The notes under the pieces are model-generated. The model was not told the origin of the DNA. It worked only from the letters and a program-made list of their open reading frames with translations, and did not search any database. 64,000 bases of DNA from an uncultured Pirellulaceae bacterium (GTDB lineage Bacteria > Planctomycetota > Planctomycetia > Pirellulales > Pirellulaceae). Positions within the stretch are counted from its first letter, which is position 1. The number at the start of each line of letters is the position of its first letter. A program made the position numbers and the translations under genes. Positions 1 through 11,638 of the stretch are shown piece by piece. The DNA lies in the NCBI GenBank assembly GCA_937941455.1, contig CALDHM010000002.1:62001-126000 (forward strand). The letters are read 5' to 3'.

Positions 1-81
1 CAACTCCTGATAAAGGTTCCGCGCTCATTGCTTGGCCGCGTTGCTTGCCATGGCTCCTGGCTGCCACTTCCCGGTGAGGCT

Positions 82-1332
82 TTAGGATTGTTGGATTCGC
101 CGATAGGCGTCCCATAGTTGTCCCCACCGCTGCTCGATCGAACCCGTAAGGCCAATACTCATCCGCACCAGCCCCGGCGCGATGCCGGCCGCCCGTTGCT
201 CTTCCTCGGTCAATTCGCTCGATGTCGAGCTGCCCGAGCAACTCATCAACGTTTCGAAATAACCCAGACTCACGGCCATGAAGCCGAACGAATGCTCGTT
301 TTGCAGGATCTCCATGAAGCGATTCGCACGCTCGATCGATCCCAGGTCGAGCGTCAGAAGTCCGCCCAAGCCATAGCCTGGGTTCGCCATGGATTCGAGT
401 AACTCGTGCTGCGGATGCTCAGGTAAGCCCGGATACGTCACGGCTGCTCCCGCATCACGCAACCGTTCCGCGAAGATTTGAGCCCGGCGACTGTGTTCTG
501 CGATTCGCAAGCCCAAATGCGGCATCCGCAACGTCAACTCGTGAGCGATTTTTGGATCCATGGTGGGCCCAAGCAGCATCAGCGCTCCGGTATGCAAATC
601 CATCATCGAGTAAATGAATGCCTCGGATGCGCAAACCGCGCCGGCGATCACGTCCGACGCCCCGCTGATGTATTTGGTCACGCTGTGGACCACGACATCC
701 GCTCCGAGTTGAGCGGGGGACACGATCATCGGCGAAAACGTATTGTCTACCACCAGCGTCGCTCCATGCCGCCGAGCGATCGCGGACAGGGCGGGAATGT
801 CGGCCACCACTAGTGTTGGGTTGGCAACGGTTTCGCAGTACAGCACCTTGGAGCCGGTTTCGGTTAAGGCCCGCGCGACCTCTTGATAGTTCGTGATGTC
901 GACAAAACGGGTCTGAATTCCCGTTTTAAGGGGAAAAAATTCCTTCATCAGGGCGAAGGTCCCGCCGTAAATCGTCTGTGAGGAGACGATCGACTCTCCT
1001 GAGGAACATAATTGCAGCAGAACCGCTGCGATCGCTCCCAAGCCCGAACTGGTCGCGTATCCCGCCTCTGTCCCTTCCATGGCCGCCAGCAACCGGCCAA
1101 ACGTATAAACCGTCGGATTGAAGTTCCGACCGTACAAATAACACCCACCCGTCGCGTTGCCCGCCTGCATCGAAAACGGGCCGCGCTCGCCGCGAAAAAT
1201 TTTGGGCATCTCATCGGCGGCCATGACCGTAAAGGTCGTACTGGCTTCGATCGACAGATTCACGCCGCCATGCTCGCCGAACTCGTGCCGCGCCGCCGCC
1301 ATGGATTCCACGGGATCAAACCGATGTGCCAT
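82..1332 (-). CDS. Cys/Met metabolism PLP-dependent enzyme (trans-sulfuration family)
   Basis: This 416-residue protein belongs to the cystathionine gamma-synthase / methionine gamma-lyase / O-acetylhomoserine sulfhydrylase superfamily, cytosolic enzymes that use PLP for beta/gamma elimination or replacement on sulfur amino acids. The YGRNFNPT motif (family form Y-S-R-x-x-N-P-T) lies near residue 67. The cofactor segment VVDNTFSP is near residue 195, and the Schiff-base lysine sits in HSVTKYISG (about K220). The ATG at 1332 is preferred over one 14 codons upstream because GGGAG lies about 10 bases before it and the family-like sequence starts just after. The gene is divergent from pcm with an 80-base gap. 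I cannot tell synthase from lyase by eye, so no symbol is given. Confidence 0.88.
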   Translation of the reverse strand: MAHRFDPVESMAAARHEFGEHGGVNLSIEASTTFTVMAADEMPKIFRGERGPFSMQAGNATGGCYLYGRNFNPTVYTFGRLLAAMEGTEAGYATSSGLGAIAAVLLQLCSSGESIVSSQTIYGGTFALMKEFFPLKTGIQTRFVDITNYQEVARALTETGSKVLYCETVANPTLVVADIPALSAIARRHGATLVVDNTFSPMIVSPAQLGADVVVHSVTKYISGASDVIAGAVCASEAFIYSMMDLHTGALMLLGPTMDPKIAHELTLRMPHLGLRIAEHSRRAQIFAERLRDAGAAVTYPGLPEHPQHELLESMANPGYGLGGLLTLDLGSIERANRFMEILQNEHSFGFMAVSLGYFETLMSCSGSSTSSELTEEEQRAAGIAPGLVRMSIGLTGSIEQRWGQLWDAYRRIQQS

Positions 1333-1412
1333 ACAGGAAATTCTCCCTTCCTTCGAAAACATTTCCGCTTGCAACCTTGCCCGGCATTATAATGGACCTG
1401 AGGGTATGCCCC

Positions 1413-2087
1413 ATGTCCAACGAAGGTTCCTTTGCCGCATTGCGTCGGCAAATGGTGCAAGAACAAATCGCGGCCCGTGGGATCAAAGACCCGCGGGTGT
1501 TGGCCGCGCTGAACGCGGTGCCCCGGCACCGCTTCGTTCCCGCTGGATTGACCCATCGAGCGTATGACGACACGCCGCTGGCCGTCGGTCACGGGCAAAC
1601 GATTTCTCAACCTTACATGGTGGCCCTGATGACGGAGTTGGCCTGTGCGGGCCCCGTCGATCGCGCTCTCGAGGTAGGGACCGGTTGCGGCTATCAAGCG
1701 GCGATTTTATCGGAGCTCGCCCGGCGAGTTCTCAGCATCGAGATCGTTGCTACGCTCGCTGATGCCGCGCGCGAGCGGCTGAATAATCTGGGTTACCGTA
1801 ACGTGGAGGTTCGCTGCGGAGACGGTTTTCACGGCTGGCCCGAGCAAGCTCCGTTCGACGCCATTTTGGTCGCTGCTGCGCCTAGGGAAATACCAAACCC
1901 GCTGTTGTACCAATTGTCCCTTGGTGGGCGGCTTGTGATTCCCGTCGGCGGTGAAGATCAAAATCTCTGGCTGGTCGAGCGCAGTGGACCGTCCGAGTTT
2001 CGACGGACGTACATCACCGGTTGCCGTTTCGTTCCCATGACCGGCCAGGCGCAGAGCCAGGCCTCCACGCCGGGAAACGATTCGTAA
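1413..2087 (+). CDS. pcm: Protein-L-isoaspartate O-methyltransferase
   Basis: The 224-residue protein is a SAM-dependent methyltransferase that repairs isoaspartyl residues in aged proteins. It shows the family's active-site stretch GHGQTISQPYMVA (about residues 59-71) and the SAM-binding motif I, ALEVGTGCGYQAA (about 85-97), followed by an acidic motif II strand (SIEIV) and the C-terminal GGRLVIPVGG strand. The ATG at 1413 is preferred because GAGGG lies about 8 bases upstream and the protein then starts at the usual place for the family. In-frame starts at 1326 and 1392 would add residues unlike the family. It converges with hppD across a 552-base gap. Confidence 0.93.
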   Translation: MSNEGSFAALRRQMVQEQIAARGIKDPRVLAALNAVPRHRFVPAGLTHRAYDDTPLAVGHGQTISQPYMVALMTELACAGPVDRALEVGTGCGYQAAILSELARRVLSIEIVATLADAARERLNNLGYRNVEVRCGDGFHGWPEQAPFDAILVAAAPREIPNPLLYQLSLGGRLVIPVGGEDQNLWLVERSGPSEFRRTYITGCRFVPMTGQAQSQASTPGNDS

Positions 2088-2403
2088 GGCGTTCCGCCAA
2101 CGGCGAGGAAACTTCCTAGGCCTTGCTTCGATACCCTTCGAACGCGGCAGGCTGCAATCCACTCTCCCAGAGGGAGCGCGGATTAATTCCAAGGACGCTT
2201 TCCAACCGTATCAGAAATCTCCAACTCTACCCTCCCGTTGGGAGGATCGCGGCGCTAGCCGCAGGGAGGTAGCAGCGCGACGCCGTGGGATGGGGGCAGC
2301 TCGAGGGCGGTGGGGAATTTCGGCGGTTAACGACTGGTTAGTTTTCCCCCGCAGCAAACTCTTGGCTTTGCTTTGAAACCAGTCAATCGCCAGTAACCAG
2401 CCT

Positions 2404-2458
2404 GCGGCTCGCGATAACCGGACGCACGCGCGTTCCGGCTGATTGTTATCGAACAAAG
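2404..2458. repeat. Intergenic hairpin repeat, family B copy 1
   Basis: This 55-base element contains inverted arms GATAAC/GTTATC and CCGGA/TCCGG. It aligns along its whole length with a second copy at 10483-10537, and both end in ACAAAG. The arms differ between copies in a compensating way (ATAAC/GTTAT here, AAAAC/GTTTT there), which suggests that the paired structure is maintained. Its function is unknown; it resembles a REP-type element. Confidence 0.6.
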
Positions 2459-2538
2459 TGATGGCCGGACGCTGGAGCTTTGCGGCTCATCGTCTTGGAA
2501 CAAAGCCGACCACCGCTTCCCCCTCTCCGGCCCTGACG

Positions 2539-2567
2539 GGCCGACTCTCCCGGAGGGAGAGTCGGCC
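2539..2567. repeat. Perfect 13-bp palindromic hairpin
   Basis: The arms GGCCGACTCTCCC and GGGAGAGTCGGCC pair without mismatch around a GGA loop. No T-run follows on either strand, so a standard intrinsic terminator is unlikely. It sits between converging genes, where REP-like elements are common. Confidence 0.6.
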
Positions 2568-2639
2568 ACTGCGTCCTTTCGACTTTGGTGGGCAGCCTAG
2601 ACCGTGGGGATTTGGAGAATAATTGCGCGACGGAAAAAA

Positions 2640-3815
2640 CTAAAGGTTGCCGCGGCGGGCTTGCTCGATTTCCAACGACTCGAAGAGTGCCTTGAAATTC
2701 CCCTTGCCGAAGCTTTCGCTGCCGCGGCGGCAGATGATCTCGAAGAACAACGTCGGGCGATCTTGCAGGGGCTTTGTGAAAATCTGCAACAGATAGCCCT
2801 TGTCGTCGCGATCCACCAAGATTTTCAGGTCGCGGATCACTTCATTGTCTTCTTTGACCTCGCCCACGCGATCCCAGACCGTTTCATAATAAGTATCGGG
2901 AATCCTCAAAAAGTCGACGCCCCGCTGGCGAAGGCGCGAGACGGTGTGCAGTTCATCCTTGGTAAGCAACGCCAGATGCTGGATTCCCGGCGTGTCGTTG
3001 TGCCAATCAAGGTATTCTTGGATCTGGCTTTTCCGTTTTCCCTCGGCAGGTTCATTGATCGGAATCTTGATCAACTCGCGGCCCGAGTCCATGACCTTGG
3101 ACATCAGCGCCGAATATTCGGTGGAAATGTCGTTGTCATCGAAATGTTTGAACAGGTTGAAGTCGAGAATTTCCGAGTACCAATCGACCCAGTAATTCAT
3201 CTTGCCAAGTTCCACGTTGGCAACACAATGGTCCACGTAGAACAGCCCCACAGGGTTTTGGCGATTGTACTGGTTGATGGCCAAATCTGTTTGTTTTTGG
3301 AATTTGGGCATAAACTGCCCACCTTTTTTGACGTTGTCCAGCGAATACTCTCCCGTCCGCGAGACGAACGAATGGATGACTCGCCCCATCGCCTTGATGC
3401 CCGCCATCACGACGGTGCCGTGTTCATCCGAAACCTCGACGGGCTCGTAAGCCGATTCGGCGCCGCGGCGCAGACATTCCTCGTAGGCTTTGGTTGCGTC
3501 ATCCACCGTAAATGCGATGTCTTTGATTCCATCACCGTACAAAGCGACTTCCTGGCAAGCCGGATGTTGATGATGCAAACCGGTTGTTAACAGGAATCGA
3601 ATATTCCCTTGAGTCAGCAGATAAGACGCTGCGTCGCGGGATCCCGTGGTCAGGTCCGAAATCTGTTCAATTTCAAAGCCAAAGCTTTGAGCGTAAAAGT
3701 AAGCCGCTTGTTTGGCATTTCCCACATAGAAGCGGACGAAGTCGACATCCACCAAGCGCAATGGATCGCGGTTGGAGCGAGTTACTGTTGCGGGTGCGGG
3801 AGCGCTGCTGCTCAT
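2640..3815 (-). CDS. hppD: 4-hydroxyphenylpyruvate dioxygenase
   Basis: This 391-residue non-heme Fe(II) enzyme converts 4-hydroxyphenylpyruvate to homogentisate in tyrosine breakdown. Two vicinal-oxygen-chelate halves are visible (about residues 22-155 and 190-360). The expected iron ligands are His196 in FYVDHCVAN, His280 in GIQHLALLT and Glu359 in LFFEII. The C-terminal segment RGSESFGKGNFKALFESLE is typical of the family and closes the active site. The ATG at 3815 has AAAAGGAA about 8 bases upstream. The 65 extra codons upstream look non-coding. No homogentisate pathway partner is adjacent. Confidence 0.96.
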   Translation of the reverse strand: MSSSAPAPATVTRSNRDPLRLVDVDFVRFYVGNAKQAAYFYAQSFGFEIEQISDLTTGSRDAASYLLTQGNIRFLLTTGLHHQHPACQEVALYGDGIKDIAFTVDDATKAYEECLRRGAESAYEPVEVSDEHGTVVMAGIKAMGRVIHSFVSRTGEYSLDNVKKGGQFMPKFQKQTDLAINQYNRQNPVGLFYVDHCVANVELGKMNYWVDWYSEILDFNLFKHFDDNDISTEYSALMSKVMDSGRELIKIPINEPAEGKRKSQIQEYLDWHNDTPGIQHLALLTKDELHTVSRLRQRGVDFLRIPDTYYETVWDRVGEVKEDNEVIRDLKILVDRDDKGYLLQIFTKPLQDRPTLFFEIICRRGSESFGKGNFKALFESLEIEQARRGNL

Positions 3816-4171
3816 GGAACGGTTCCTTTTCAATTCTGCGTCAAATTCAGGAAAGGCGATGTATCGGCTCGCGGCGCCGCAGGGCGATCCGCGCAGCAGG
3901 CCGTTACTCGTCGGTGCTGCCTGGTGCGGATCAAAGCCCAAAGTCTTCGACCACCCCAGTTGACCTCGAGCCTGCGGTAATGCTCGACACGTTTTATCGC
4001 GACAAGGCATGACAAGGCATCAGGCCACTGGGGCTCACGGGGACAGTTCCAGGCCGCCGCCATCGCCCTGTTTGATTCTAAGCCGCTTGCCGCGCGGCGC
4101 AAAGGTCAACGCCAGATTGCCGCGACCGTCCGGCACCGGCATGCCGTGTCGCCACCGTGCCGAATCGCACA
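3816..4171. other. Intergenic stretch without a supported gene
   Basis: These 356 bases lie between the start of hppD and the stop of the redoxin-fusion gene, both on the minus strand. The only structure noted is a 10-base direct repeat, ACAAGGCATG/ACAAGGCATC, at about 4001-4020. It presumably carries the hppD promoter, which I could not identify. Confidence 0.4.
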
Positions 4172-6001
<1,830 letters not shown>

Positions 6002-6064
6002 TTTAGCTCCCCATACTCCAAACGGTTGCCTCAGCAGAGGAGGGCAGGATTTTTATGTCGTGTC

Positions 6065-8128
6065 TTAACCAGGTTTTTTCGGTCGCGGAACTTTGGTCGC
6101 CTTTCGGCCGCGGCGTCCCGAGCCAGCCTCCTCCCGCACCGTCATGTTTGCTGGCAGGGGTTGTCCCAGCGAATCCCGCAGTTTGTTGATCTTGTCGCGA
6201 AGCCCAGCAGCCCGTTCGAACTCGAGGGCCTCCGCCGCTGCGAGCATCTCGCGTTCGAGTTCGGCTAGATACTCCTCGGTGACATAGATGGTTTCAGCCT
6301 TGCGGGCGATCGCCTCGTTGGCACGGCGGTGAGCCTCGATGCCCGCCTCGATGCTCGCCGCGATATTTTTCTTGACGGTTTGGGGTGTGATGCCGTGTTG
6401 TTCGTTGTACTGTAACTGAATTTTGCGGCGGCGATTCGTTTCCGCGATCGCGTTTTTCATGGCTTCGGTCATTTTGTCGGCATACAGAATTACCTTGGCG
6501 TTGACGTTGCGAGCCGACCGGCCGATGGTTTGGATCAAGGAGGTTTCGCTGCGCAGAAAGCCCTCCTTATCCGCATCGAGAATCGCCACCAGACTGACCT
6601 CCGGGAGGTCCAAGCCCTCGCGGAGCAGGTTGACGCCGACCACCACGTCGTAGCGGCCCGATCGCAGATCTTGGAGAATCTCGACGCGCTCGAAGGCATC
6701 CAGTTCGCTGTGCAACCATTTGCATGACAGCCCATTCTCGACGATGTAGGCCGACAAATCCTCGGCGAGTCGTTTGGTCAAGGCCGTCACCAACACACGT
6801 TCGCCCGCCTCCTTGCGGTAGCGAATTTCCTCGAGCAAGTGTTTGACTTGGCCACTGGCGGGCACCACTTCGATGACGGGATCGAGCAGGCCCGTCGGCC
6901 GAATCACTTGCTCGACGACTTCGCCACCGGTTTGCTCCAGTTCGTAGTCTCCTGGTGTGGCCGACACGTAGATAACCTGATTGACCTTGCTTTCCCATTC
7001 CTCGAAGGTCAGCGGGCGATTGTCCAGTGCGCAAGGGAGTCGAAAGCCGTGTTCGACGAGCGTCATTTTGCGACTGCGATCCCCGGCGTACATCGCGCGG
7101 ATCTGCGGGACCGTCACGTGAGATTCGTCGATAAACAGCAGATAATTGTCGGGAAAGAAGTTGAACAACGTGTCGGGGGTCTCGCCGGCTTGTTTGCCAG
7201 CCAGCGGGCGACTGTAGTTTTCGATCCCCGGGCAATGCCCGACCTGTTCCAGCATTTCGATATCGAAGCGGGTTCGCGCGTTGAGCCGCTGGGCCTCGAG
7301 CAATTTTCCCTCTTTCCGAAAATACTCCAGCCGCTCGGCAAGTTCCTGTTTGATAATCTCGACGGCCGCTTTGATTCGCGATTCAGGGGTGACGAAATGC
7401 TTGGCGGGATAAATGAACAATTGATCTTGGTAGGACAGTACGTCACCCGTCAGCGGATCGATGAACGCGAGCTTGTCGATCTCGTCACCCCAAAGTTCGA
7501 TACGGTACGCGTATTCCTCGTAAGCCGGCCAGACCTCGACGCAATCGCCGCGGACCCGGAACGTGGAACGCTCGAAAGCGACATCATTTCGCTGGTATTG
7601 CACGTCGACCAACCGCGATAACATTTCATCGCGATCGATCTGGTCCCCCTTGCGGAGCGACACCATCATCCGCCGATAGTCCTCAGGGGAGCCCAACCCG
7701 TAGATGCTGCTGACGCTGGCGACGATGATGACATCGGAACGACTGACTAACGAGCTGGTCGTGGCCAACCGCAAGCGGTCGATCTCGGCGTTGATCGAAG
7801 CGTCCTTCTCGATGTAGATGTCGCGTTGGGGAATGTAGGCCTCGGGCTGGTAGTAGTCGTAATAGCTGACGAAGTAGTGAACGGCGTTGTAGGGAAAAAA
7901 CTCCTTGAACTCGCTGTACAGTTGTGCCGCGAGGGTCTTGTTGTGCGACAGAACCAGCGTGGGGCGTTGCATCCGCTCGATGACGTTCGCCATCGTGAAC
8001 GTTTTGCCGGAACCGGTGACACCCATGAGGACCTGAGCCCGCTGCCCATTGGTCAAGCCCTCGACCAGCGTATCGATCGCTTGCGGCTGGTCGCCGGAAG
8101 GTTTGAACGGAGCCACCAATCGAAACAT
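6065..8128 (-). CDS. uvrB: Excinuclease ABC subunit B
   Basis: UvrB is the damage-verifying helicase-like core of nucleotide excision repair; it is loaded by UvrA and recruits UvrC. The 687 residues match the usual 660-690 length. Walker A GVTGSGKT is at 36-43, the [12 protein letters not shown] beta-hairpin that clamps damaged DNA is near 90-100, and the DESH helicase motif and helicase VI region (QTIGRSARN) are present. A C-terminal UVR domain (about 630-665) provides the UvrC contact. The basic tail [17 protein letters not shown] is a short extension. No LexA box was identified upstream. Confidence 0.98.
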   Translation of the reverse strand: MFRLVAPFKPSGDQPQAIDTLVEGLTNGQRAQVLMGVTGSGKTFTMANVIERMQRPTLVLSHNKTLAAQLYSEFKEFFPYNAVHYFVSYYDYYQPEAYIPQRDIYIEKDASINAEIDRLRLATTSSLVSRSDVIIVASVSSIYGLGSPEDYRRMMVSLRKGDQIDRDEMLSRLVDVQYQRNDVAFERSTFRVRGDCVEVWPAYEEYAYRIELWGDEIDKLAFIDPLTGDVLSYQDQLFIYPAKHFVTPESRIKAAVEIIKQELAERLEYFRKEGKLLEAQRLNARTRFDIEMLEQVGHCPGIENYSRPLAGKQAGETPDTLFNFFPDNYLLFIDESHVTVPQIRAMYAGDRSRKMTLVEHGFRLPCALDNRPLTFEEWESKVNQVIYVSATPGDYELEQTGGEVVEQVIRPTGLLDPVIEVVPASGQVKHLLEEIRYRKEAGERVLVTALTKRLAEDLSAYIVENGLSCKWLHSELDAFERVEILQDLRSGRYDVVVGVNLLREGLDLPEVSLVAILDADKEGFLRSETSLIQTIGRSARNVNAKVILYADKMTEAMKNAIAETNRRRKIQLQYNEQHGITPQTVKKNIAASIEAGIEAHRRANEAIARKAETIYVTEEYLAELEREMLAAAEALEFERAAGLRDKINKLRDSLGQPLPANMTVREEAGSGRRGRKATKVPRPKKPG

Positions 8129-8580
8129 GCTGAATTCCCATCCAACTAAAAAACGCGGGGTAGCCTACAGCAAAGCACCGACCGCTGGTTGCCCTGCCGC
8201 GCGACGGTCGAGCCCGCGCGACGGAGTGCGAACCGTTCGCTCGATTTGATGCCGAATGTCACGGCTTGCGATTCGGATCCAAGAATCGCCCGAAACTGTC
8301 TCAACCTAATCGTATCCGTTGATGCCGACAAGGCTAATCGTCGAGCCGGTGCTCGCAAGAACCATCCGCTTCGCGAAAAATAGTCGTGTTGCACCTCCCC
8401 CAAAACTACCTTACGGGGATGGGTCGAGTGGTCCACATAATGGCAGCGCTGGGATAGATGCTCGCCCTCCCAAGCCTGGCTGGGAAAACCGCGTTTGCTG
8501 CCGGTGCATCACCTGAAAACCTTGGTCTCGAGCCGGGGCAGTTTGCTCGTTTGGGCATACTCGGTTCGATCAGCTTGCCG
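8129..8580. other. Intergenic stretch without a supported gene
   Basis: This 452-base gap lies between the ComEA-like gene and uvrB, both on the minus strand. Short open frames on either strand have no family-like sequence. It may hold the uvrB promoter, but I saw no convincing signal. Confidence 0.4.
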
Positions 8581-8961
8581 TCAGCGTTCTCGATGCAGCG
8601 GATCGAAAAAACGCTCTGAGGTCGGAGCAAAATAGCCGCGAATGGCCTCCAGCTTCTGCGGCCCGACCCCGGGGACTTGCAGCAAATCCTCTGGCCGGTG
8701 GAAAGGACCATGCGCCAGGCGGTAGTCCACTATCTCGCGAGCCAGCTTCGGGCCGAGACCCGGCAATACGGCCAACTCATCGACGGTCGCGGAGTTGAGA
8801 TCAACGGCAAAGGAGTTGCCGAACTTCGTCGCTTCGTCGACATCGATAAGTTGTGATTTGGACACTCCCAAGTGCCAGGCGAACGCCGCGATCCCGCCCA
8901 AGCCTGCCAGCAGCAAGGCGAGCGTGACGATTTGCTCGGAGCGGCTAAGGGGTGGTGACAC
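8581..8961 (-). CDS. ComEA-like helix-hairpin-helix membrane protein
   Basis: The 126-residue protein has one N-terminal membrane segment (about 12-31) followed by a double helix-hairpin-helix DNA-binding domain (about 53-112): VDLNSATVDELAVLPGLG and then DLLQVPGVGPQKLEAI. This is the layout of ComEA, which binds incoming DNA outside the cytoplasmic membrane during transformation. The DNA-binding part is complete. No other competence gene (comEC, pil genes) lies nearby, so a natural-transformation role is inferred from the family only. The gene follows the Ser/Thr kinase gene on the same strand with a 77-base gap and may be co-transcribed with it. Confidence 0.85.
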   Translation of the reverse strand: MSPPLSRSEQIVTLALLLAGLGGIAAFAWHLGVSKSQLIDVDEATKFGNSFAVDLNSATVDELAVLPGLGPKLAREIVDYRLAHGPFHRPEDLLQVPGVGPQKLEAIRGYFAPTSERFFDPLHRER

Positions 8962-9038
8962 GGAGTATCCTGGCTGGGGGGGGCACTATAGCCAACGGTG
9001 CGATTTTCCGCACACAGCCTGCGCGGCCGATCGCGATA

Positions 9039-10403
9039 TTAACGCCCCAGGATAAATCCGACGATGAAGCCGATCAATCCGCCGAAGGCCCCGCAAGAAA
9101 CGGCAGCGATGATCATGGCCGCAAGGCTGAAGGTGAGCGGCTCGTTCGGTAGGTGGGCGACCCTGGCGTAGGTCTCGATGATACCCCCCGGGGGTGGCGG
9201 CTTCGATCGAGAAGACTCTAGCGGATTGGTGCTCGAGTGACTTTGATGCGTCTCGTGGGCGCCGCTGATTTCGCTGAGGGCTAATTCAGCGATGTCGTTG
9301 GGATCGGTTTCTTGGTCGCTGGGGACCGGTGCAGCCATCCAGCGGCGGCGACTGTCACTTTCGCTGATGTTGACATCTTCCTCCTTGGCCCAGGGCGTGA
9401 GTCGTTCGATGACCTCGCGAGCCGTCTGGATTCGCTCGGCTGGGTTCTTTTCCATCATGTCGCCGATCAGGTCGACGAACTCATCGCTGACTTCTTCATT
9501 GAAGCGGCGCGGATGCCACGGAGTCTCATCGAGGTGGCGGCGAGCTTTGCTTTTGGTCGTGCCGCCGGGATACGGCACCTTGCCGGTGACCGCGTAGTAC
9601 AGGGTGCAGCCCAGCGAGTAGATGTCGCTGGCCTCGGTGACCTCCAAGGGAGCCTTGATCTGTTCCGGCGACAGATAGTCGGCCGTTCCAACGATCTTGC
9701 CCATGCGCGGGTCATCTTGGTCGTTGAGGCAGAAGGCGAGTCCCAGGTCGGAAAGCTTGGCCACACCGTCCGGGGTCACGAGAATGTTACCTGGTTTGAT
9801 GTCCCGGTGGATCAAATTGCGATCGTGGGCGTGTGCTAGCCCGCAAGCGGCTTGGCGAATGATGCTGGCTGCCTGATTGACCGACAATTTGCCCTTGGCC
9901 CGCACGAGCCGCCGGAGATCGGTACCGGGGACGTATTCGACCACCAAATAGTGCACGTTACCATCTTCGCCAGCGTCGAAGGCACGCACGAGATTCTGGT
10001 GATCGAGTTTGGCTTGTGCACGAATTTCACGGCGGAAATTTTCGATCGCTTCGTCGGTCGTTTTGTTGAGGGGCAATACCTTGATGGCGCATTCACGTCC
10101 CAACATTTCATGGATGGCCTTGAAAACCTGGCCCATCCCCCCCTGGCCGATCCAGTCGGTGATGACATAGGGCCCCAAGCGCATCTTTGTGCGACCGGAG
10201 AGTAGCTGGTCCGCTTGATAGGGGGTCAGCAAATTCAAGGCGACCATCCGCATCGCGATTTCTTTGTCGGAGATCGGCTTGTTGGGCTCACCCTTGACCG
10301 CATGGGCACGAGCGATGCCTGCCAACGTCGCAGCGAATTGGTCTTCGCTGATCAATCCGCTTGCCAGTGCCGCATCTCGAAATTTTGATTGAACCGTGCT
10401 CAT
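9039..10403 (-). CDS. Membrane-anchored Ser/Thr protein kinase (Hanks type)
   Basis: This 454-residue protein starts with an 80-residue module rich in GLI-S-x-x-Q / LLTPYQADQLL motifs, often seen before planctomycete kinases. The kinase domain spans about 78-340: glycine loop GQGGMG (86-91), ATP lysine in CAIKVL (K108), catalytic loop HRDIKPGN (D201), and DLG at 219-221 in place of DFG. The activation segment ends GTADYLSPE (SPE for APE). A C-terminal hydrophobic anchor lies near 425-450, with no extracytoplasmic sensor beyond it. Key catalytic residues are present, so it should be active. Substrates are unknown. Confidence 0.92.
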   Translation of the reverse strand: MSTVQSKFRDAALASGLISEDQFAATLAGIARAHAVKGEPNKPISDKEIAMRMVALNLLTPYQADQLLSGRTKMRLGPYVITDWIGQGGMGQVFKAIHEMLGRECAIKVLPLNKTTDEAIENFRREIRAQAKLDHQNLVRAFDAGEDGNVHYLVVEYVPGTDLRRLVRAKGKLSVNQAASIIRQAACGLAHAHDRNLIHRDIKPGNILVTPDGVAKLSDLGLAFCLNDQDDPRMGKIVGTADYLSPEQIKAPLEVTEASDIYSLGCTLYYAVTGKVPYPGGTTKSKARRHLDETPWHPRRFNEEVSDEFVDLIGDMMEKNPAERIQTAREVIERLTPWAKEEDVNISESDSRRRWMAAPVPSDQETDPNDIAELALSEISGAHETHQSHSSTNPLESSRSKPPPPGGIIETYARVAHLPNEPLTFSLAAMIIAAVSCGAFGGLIGFIVGFILGR

Positions 10404-10707
10404 GCTTTTTTTCTAATTAACCGCGATTGTCGCTCGCGTCAGGCCACGTGCCAAAACCCGCCAAGCCGTATCGCTAGCCCGTGCCGCTCGCGAAAACCGG
10501 ACGCTAACGCGGTCCGATTAATCGTTTTGTGACAAAGCCAAAACACGGCGGTCAAGAATCGTTGCGCGACAAGCTGCTGCTTGATCGCCATTCACCGCGC
10601 TGACAAGGAACCGACGAATCGGCCTAATCCACGCGGCACGTCCCTTCTGCCCCTAGTGTGCGGAGAACTCCGCTAAAGTTGCTACGTTGCACCGGCCCAC
10701 GCTGTCA
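10404..10707. other. Intergenic stretch with a family B repeat
   Basis: This 304-base stretch runs from the kinase start to the stop of the pseudouridine synthase gene, both on the minus strand. It contains the second copy of the family B hairpin repeat (10483-10537). No coding frame is supported. Confidence 0.5.
10483..10537. repeat. Intergenic hairpin repeat, family B copy 2
   Basis: This element is homologous to 2404-2458 in the same orientation. Inverted arms AAAAC/GTTTT and CGGAC/GTCCG surround GCTAACGCG. Relative to copy 1 the outer arm carries a paired T-to-A and A-to-T change that keeps base pairing. It lies upstream of the kinase gene. Confidence 0.6.
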
Positions 10708-11391
10708 CTAATTTATCTCGTGAGCAGGGAAACTCCAATATTCTGGTGGAGGACAAGTAAAAGTCAGCCTCGTCCGCAGGGTAGGATGCTCGAATTCCAA
10801 AAAACGGCTGTGCAAACCGATACCAACCGAAAAATTGCGCGAACTCCCATATTTTGCATCCCCCAGAATCGGGATTCCTAGGGCTGCCAACTGGACCCGA
10901 ATCTGATGTTTCCGCCCGGTTTGCAAAGTGATTTCGAGCAAGCGGCGGTCTTTTTTTTCGGCGATGATCGAATAGGACAGTTTGGCGACTTGGGCGCGTG
11001 GGCCAGGCGACGTTTGTGCGATCATCCGGTGGCGAGCGTCGTCCTTCCAGAGGTAATGTGTCAGCTCGCCATGCTGGGGAATCGCCGGTTCAGAGGGTAC
11101 CAGGGCCCAGTAGCGCTTGACCACGCGTCCGCTGCGGAACTGCTCCGTCAAGCGAGCTGCGGCCTTGCTGGTCCGCGCCATCACGATCAGCCCCGAGACC
11201 TGTCGATCCAGGCGGCTGACGACACCGACGAACACATTGCCGGGCTTGTGGTATTTTTCCTTGAGGTATTGCCTGGCGAAATCGACCAGGCTCGTTTCGG
11301 TCGCGACGGCCCCTTGAACTACCAGCCCTGCGGATTTGTTCAGAACGAGCAAATGGTTGTCTTCGAACAAGATCGGAACGGATGCAACCAT
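10708..11391 (-). CDS. RluA-family pseudouridine synthase
   Basis: The 227-residue protein is a single-domain RNA pseudouridine synthase without an S4 domain. It shows the N-terminal ILFEDNHLLVLNKSAGL stretch typical of the RluA/RluC/RluD group and the catalytic motif SRLDRQVSGL with Asp62 as the nucleophile (the family usually has HRLD). The later motifs KRYWALV and GRKHQIRVQLA, followed by LGDAKYG, also match. The target uridine (rRNA or tRNA) cannot be assigned from sequence alone. The ribosome-binding site is weak. The gene is divergent from maf. Confidence 0.92.
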   Translation of the reverse strand: MVASVPILFEDNHLLVLNKSAGLVVQGAVATETSLVDFARQYLKEKYHKPGNVFVGVVSRLDRQVSGLIVMARTSKAAARLTEQFRSGRVVKRYWALVPSEPAIPQHGELTHYLWKDDARHRMIAQTSPGPRAQVAKLSYSIIAEKKDRRLLEITLQTGRKHQIRVQLAALGIPILGDAKYGSSRNFSVGIGLHSRFLEFEHPTLRTRLTFTCPPPEYWSFPAHEIN

Positions 11392-11638
11392 GAGCGTCAG
11401 TGACCCTAGGGTAACAAGTCATTTCAAGGGGCAAGGCTGCCGATTCGCGAAAGCCAAACACTTCGACCTTATCGACTCCAGACATCATGCCGATGCATCG
11501 GTGAAGCCATCGTCAAGCGGAATGCAGGAACTCCATTGAGTCGGATTCGTCCTTGCTGACACGTTGAACTACGATTATCGTGAGAGGGGTGTCGATCGGC
11601 AATGAACGCGGAGGCAATTTACCGACCAGTAATTGTAT

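Larger units (their letters stand above)
2088..2639. other. Gene-free convergent intergenic stretch with hairpins
   Basis: This 552-base gap lies between the 3' ends of pcm and hppD. I see no credible coding frame. It holds two structured elements described separately (2404-2458 and 2539-2567) and further inverted GGGAGG/CCTCCC runs around 2228-2270. No clear U-tract terminator is visible. Confidence 0.6.

Noticed and set aside
1369-1393. Possible promoter with a perfect TATAAT (1388-1393) before pcm
   Set aside because: The nearest TTGCAA is only 13 bases away and no good -35 lies at 16-18 bases; too weak to list as a feature.
2539-2567. Terminator for pcm or hppD
   Set aside because: The hairpin is perfect but no T-run follows on either strand.
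2604-3590. 328-codon plus-strand open frame opposite hppD
   Set aside because: It is the antisense shadow of a well-supported dioxygenase gene and has no family-like sequence.
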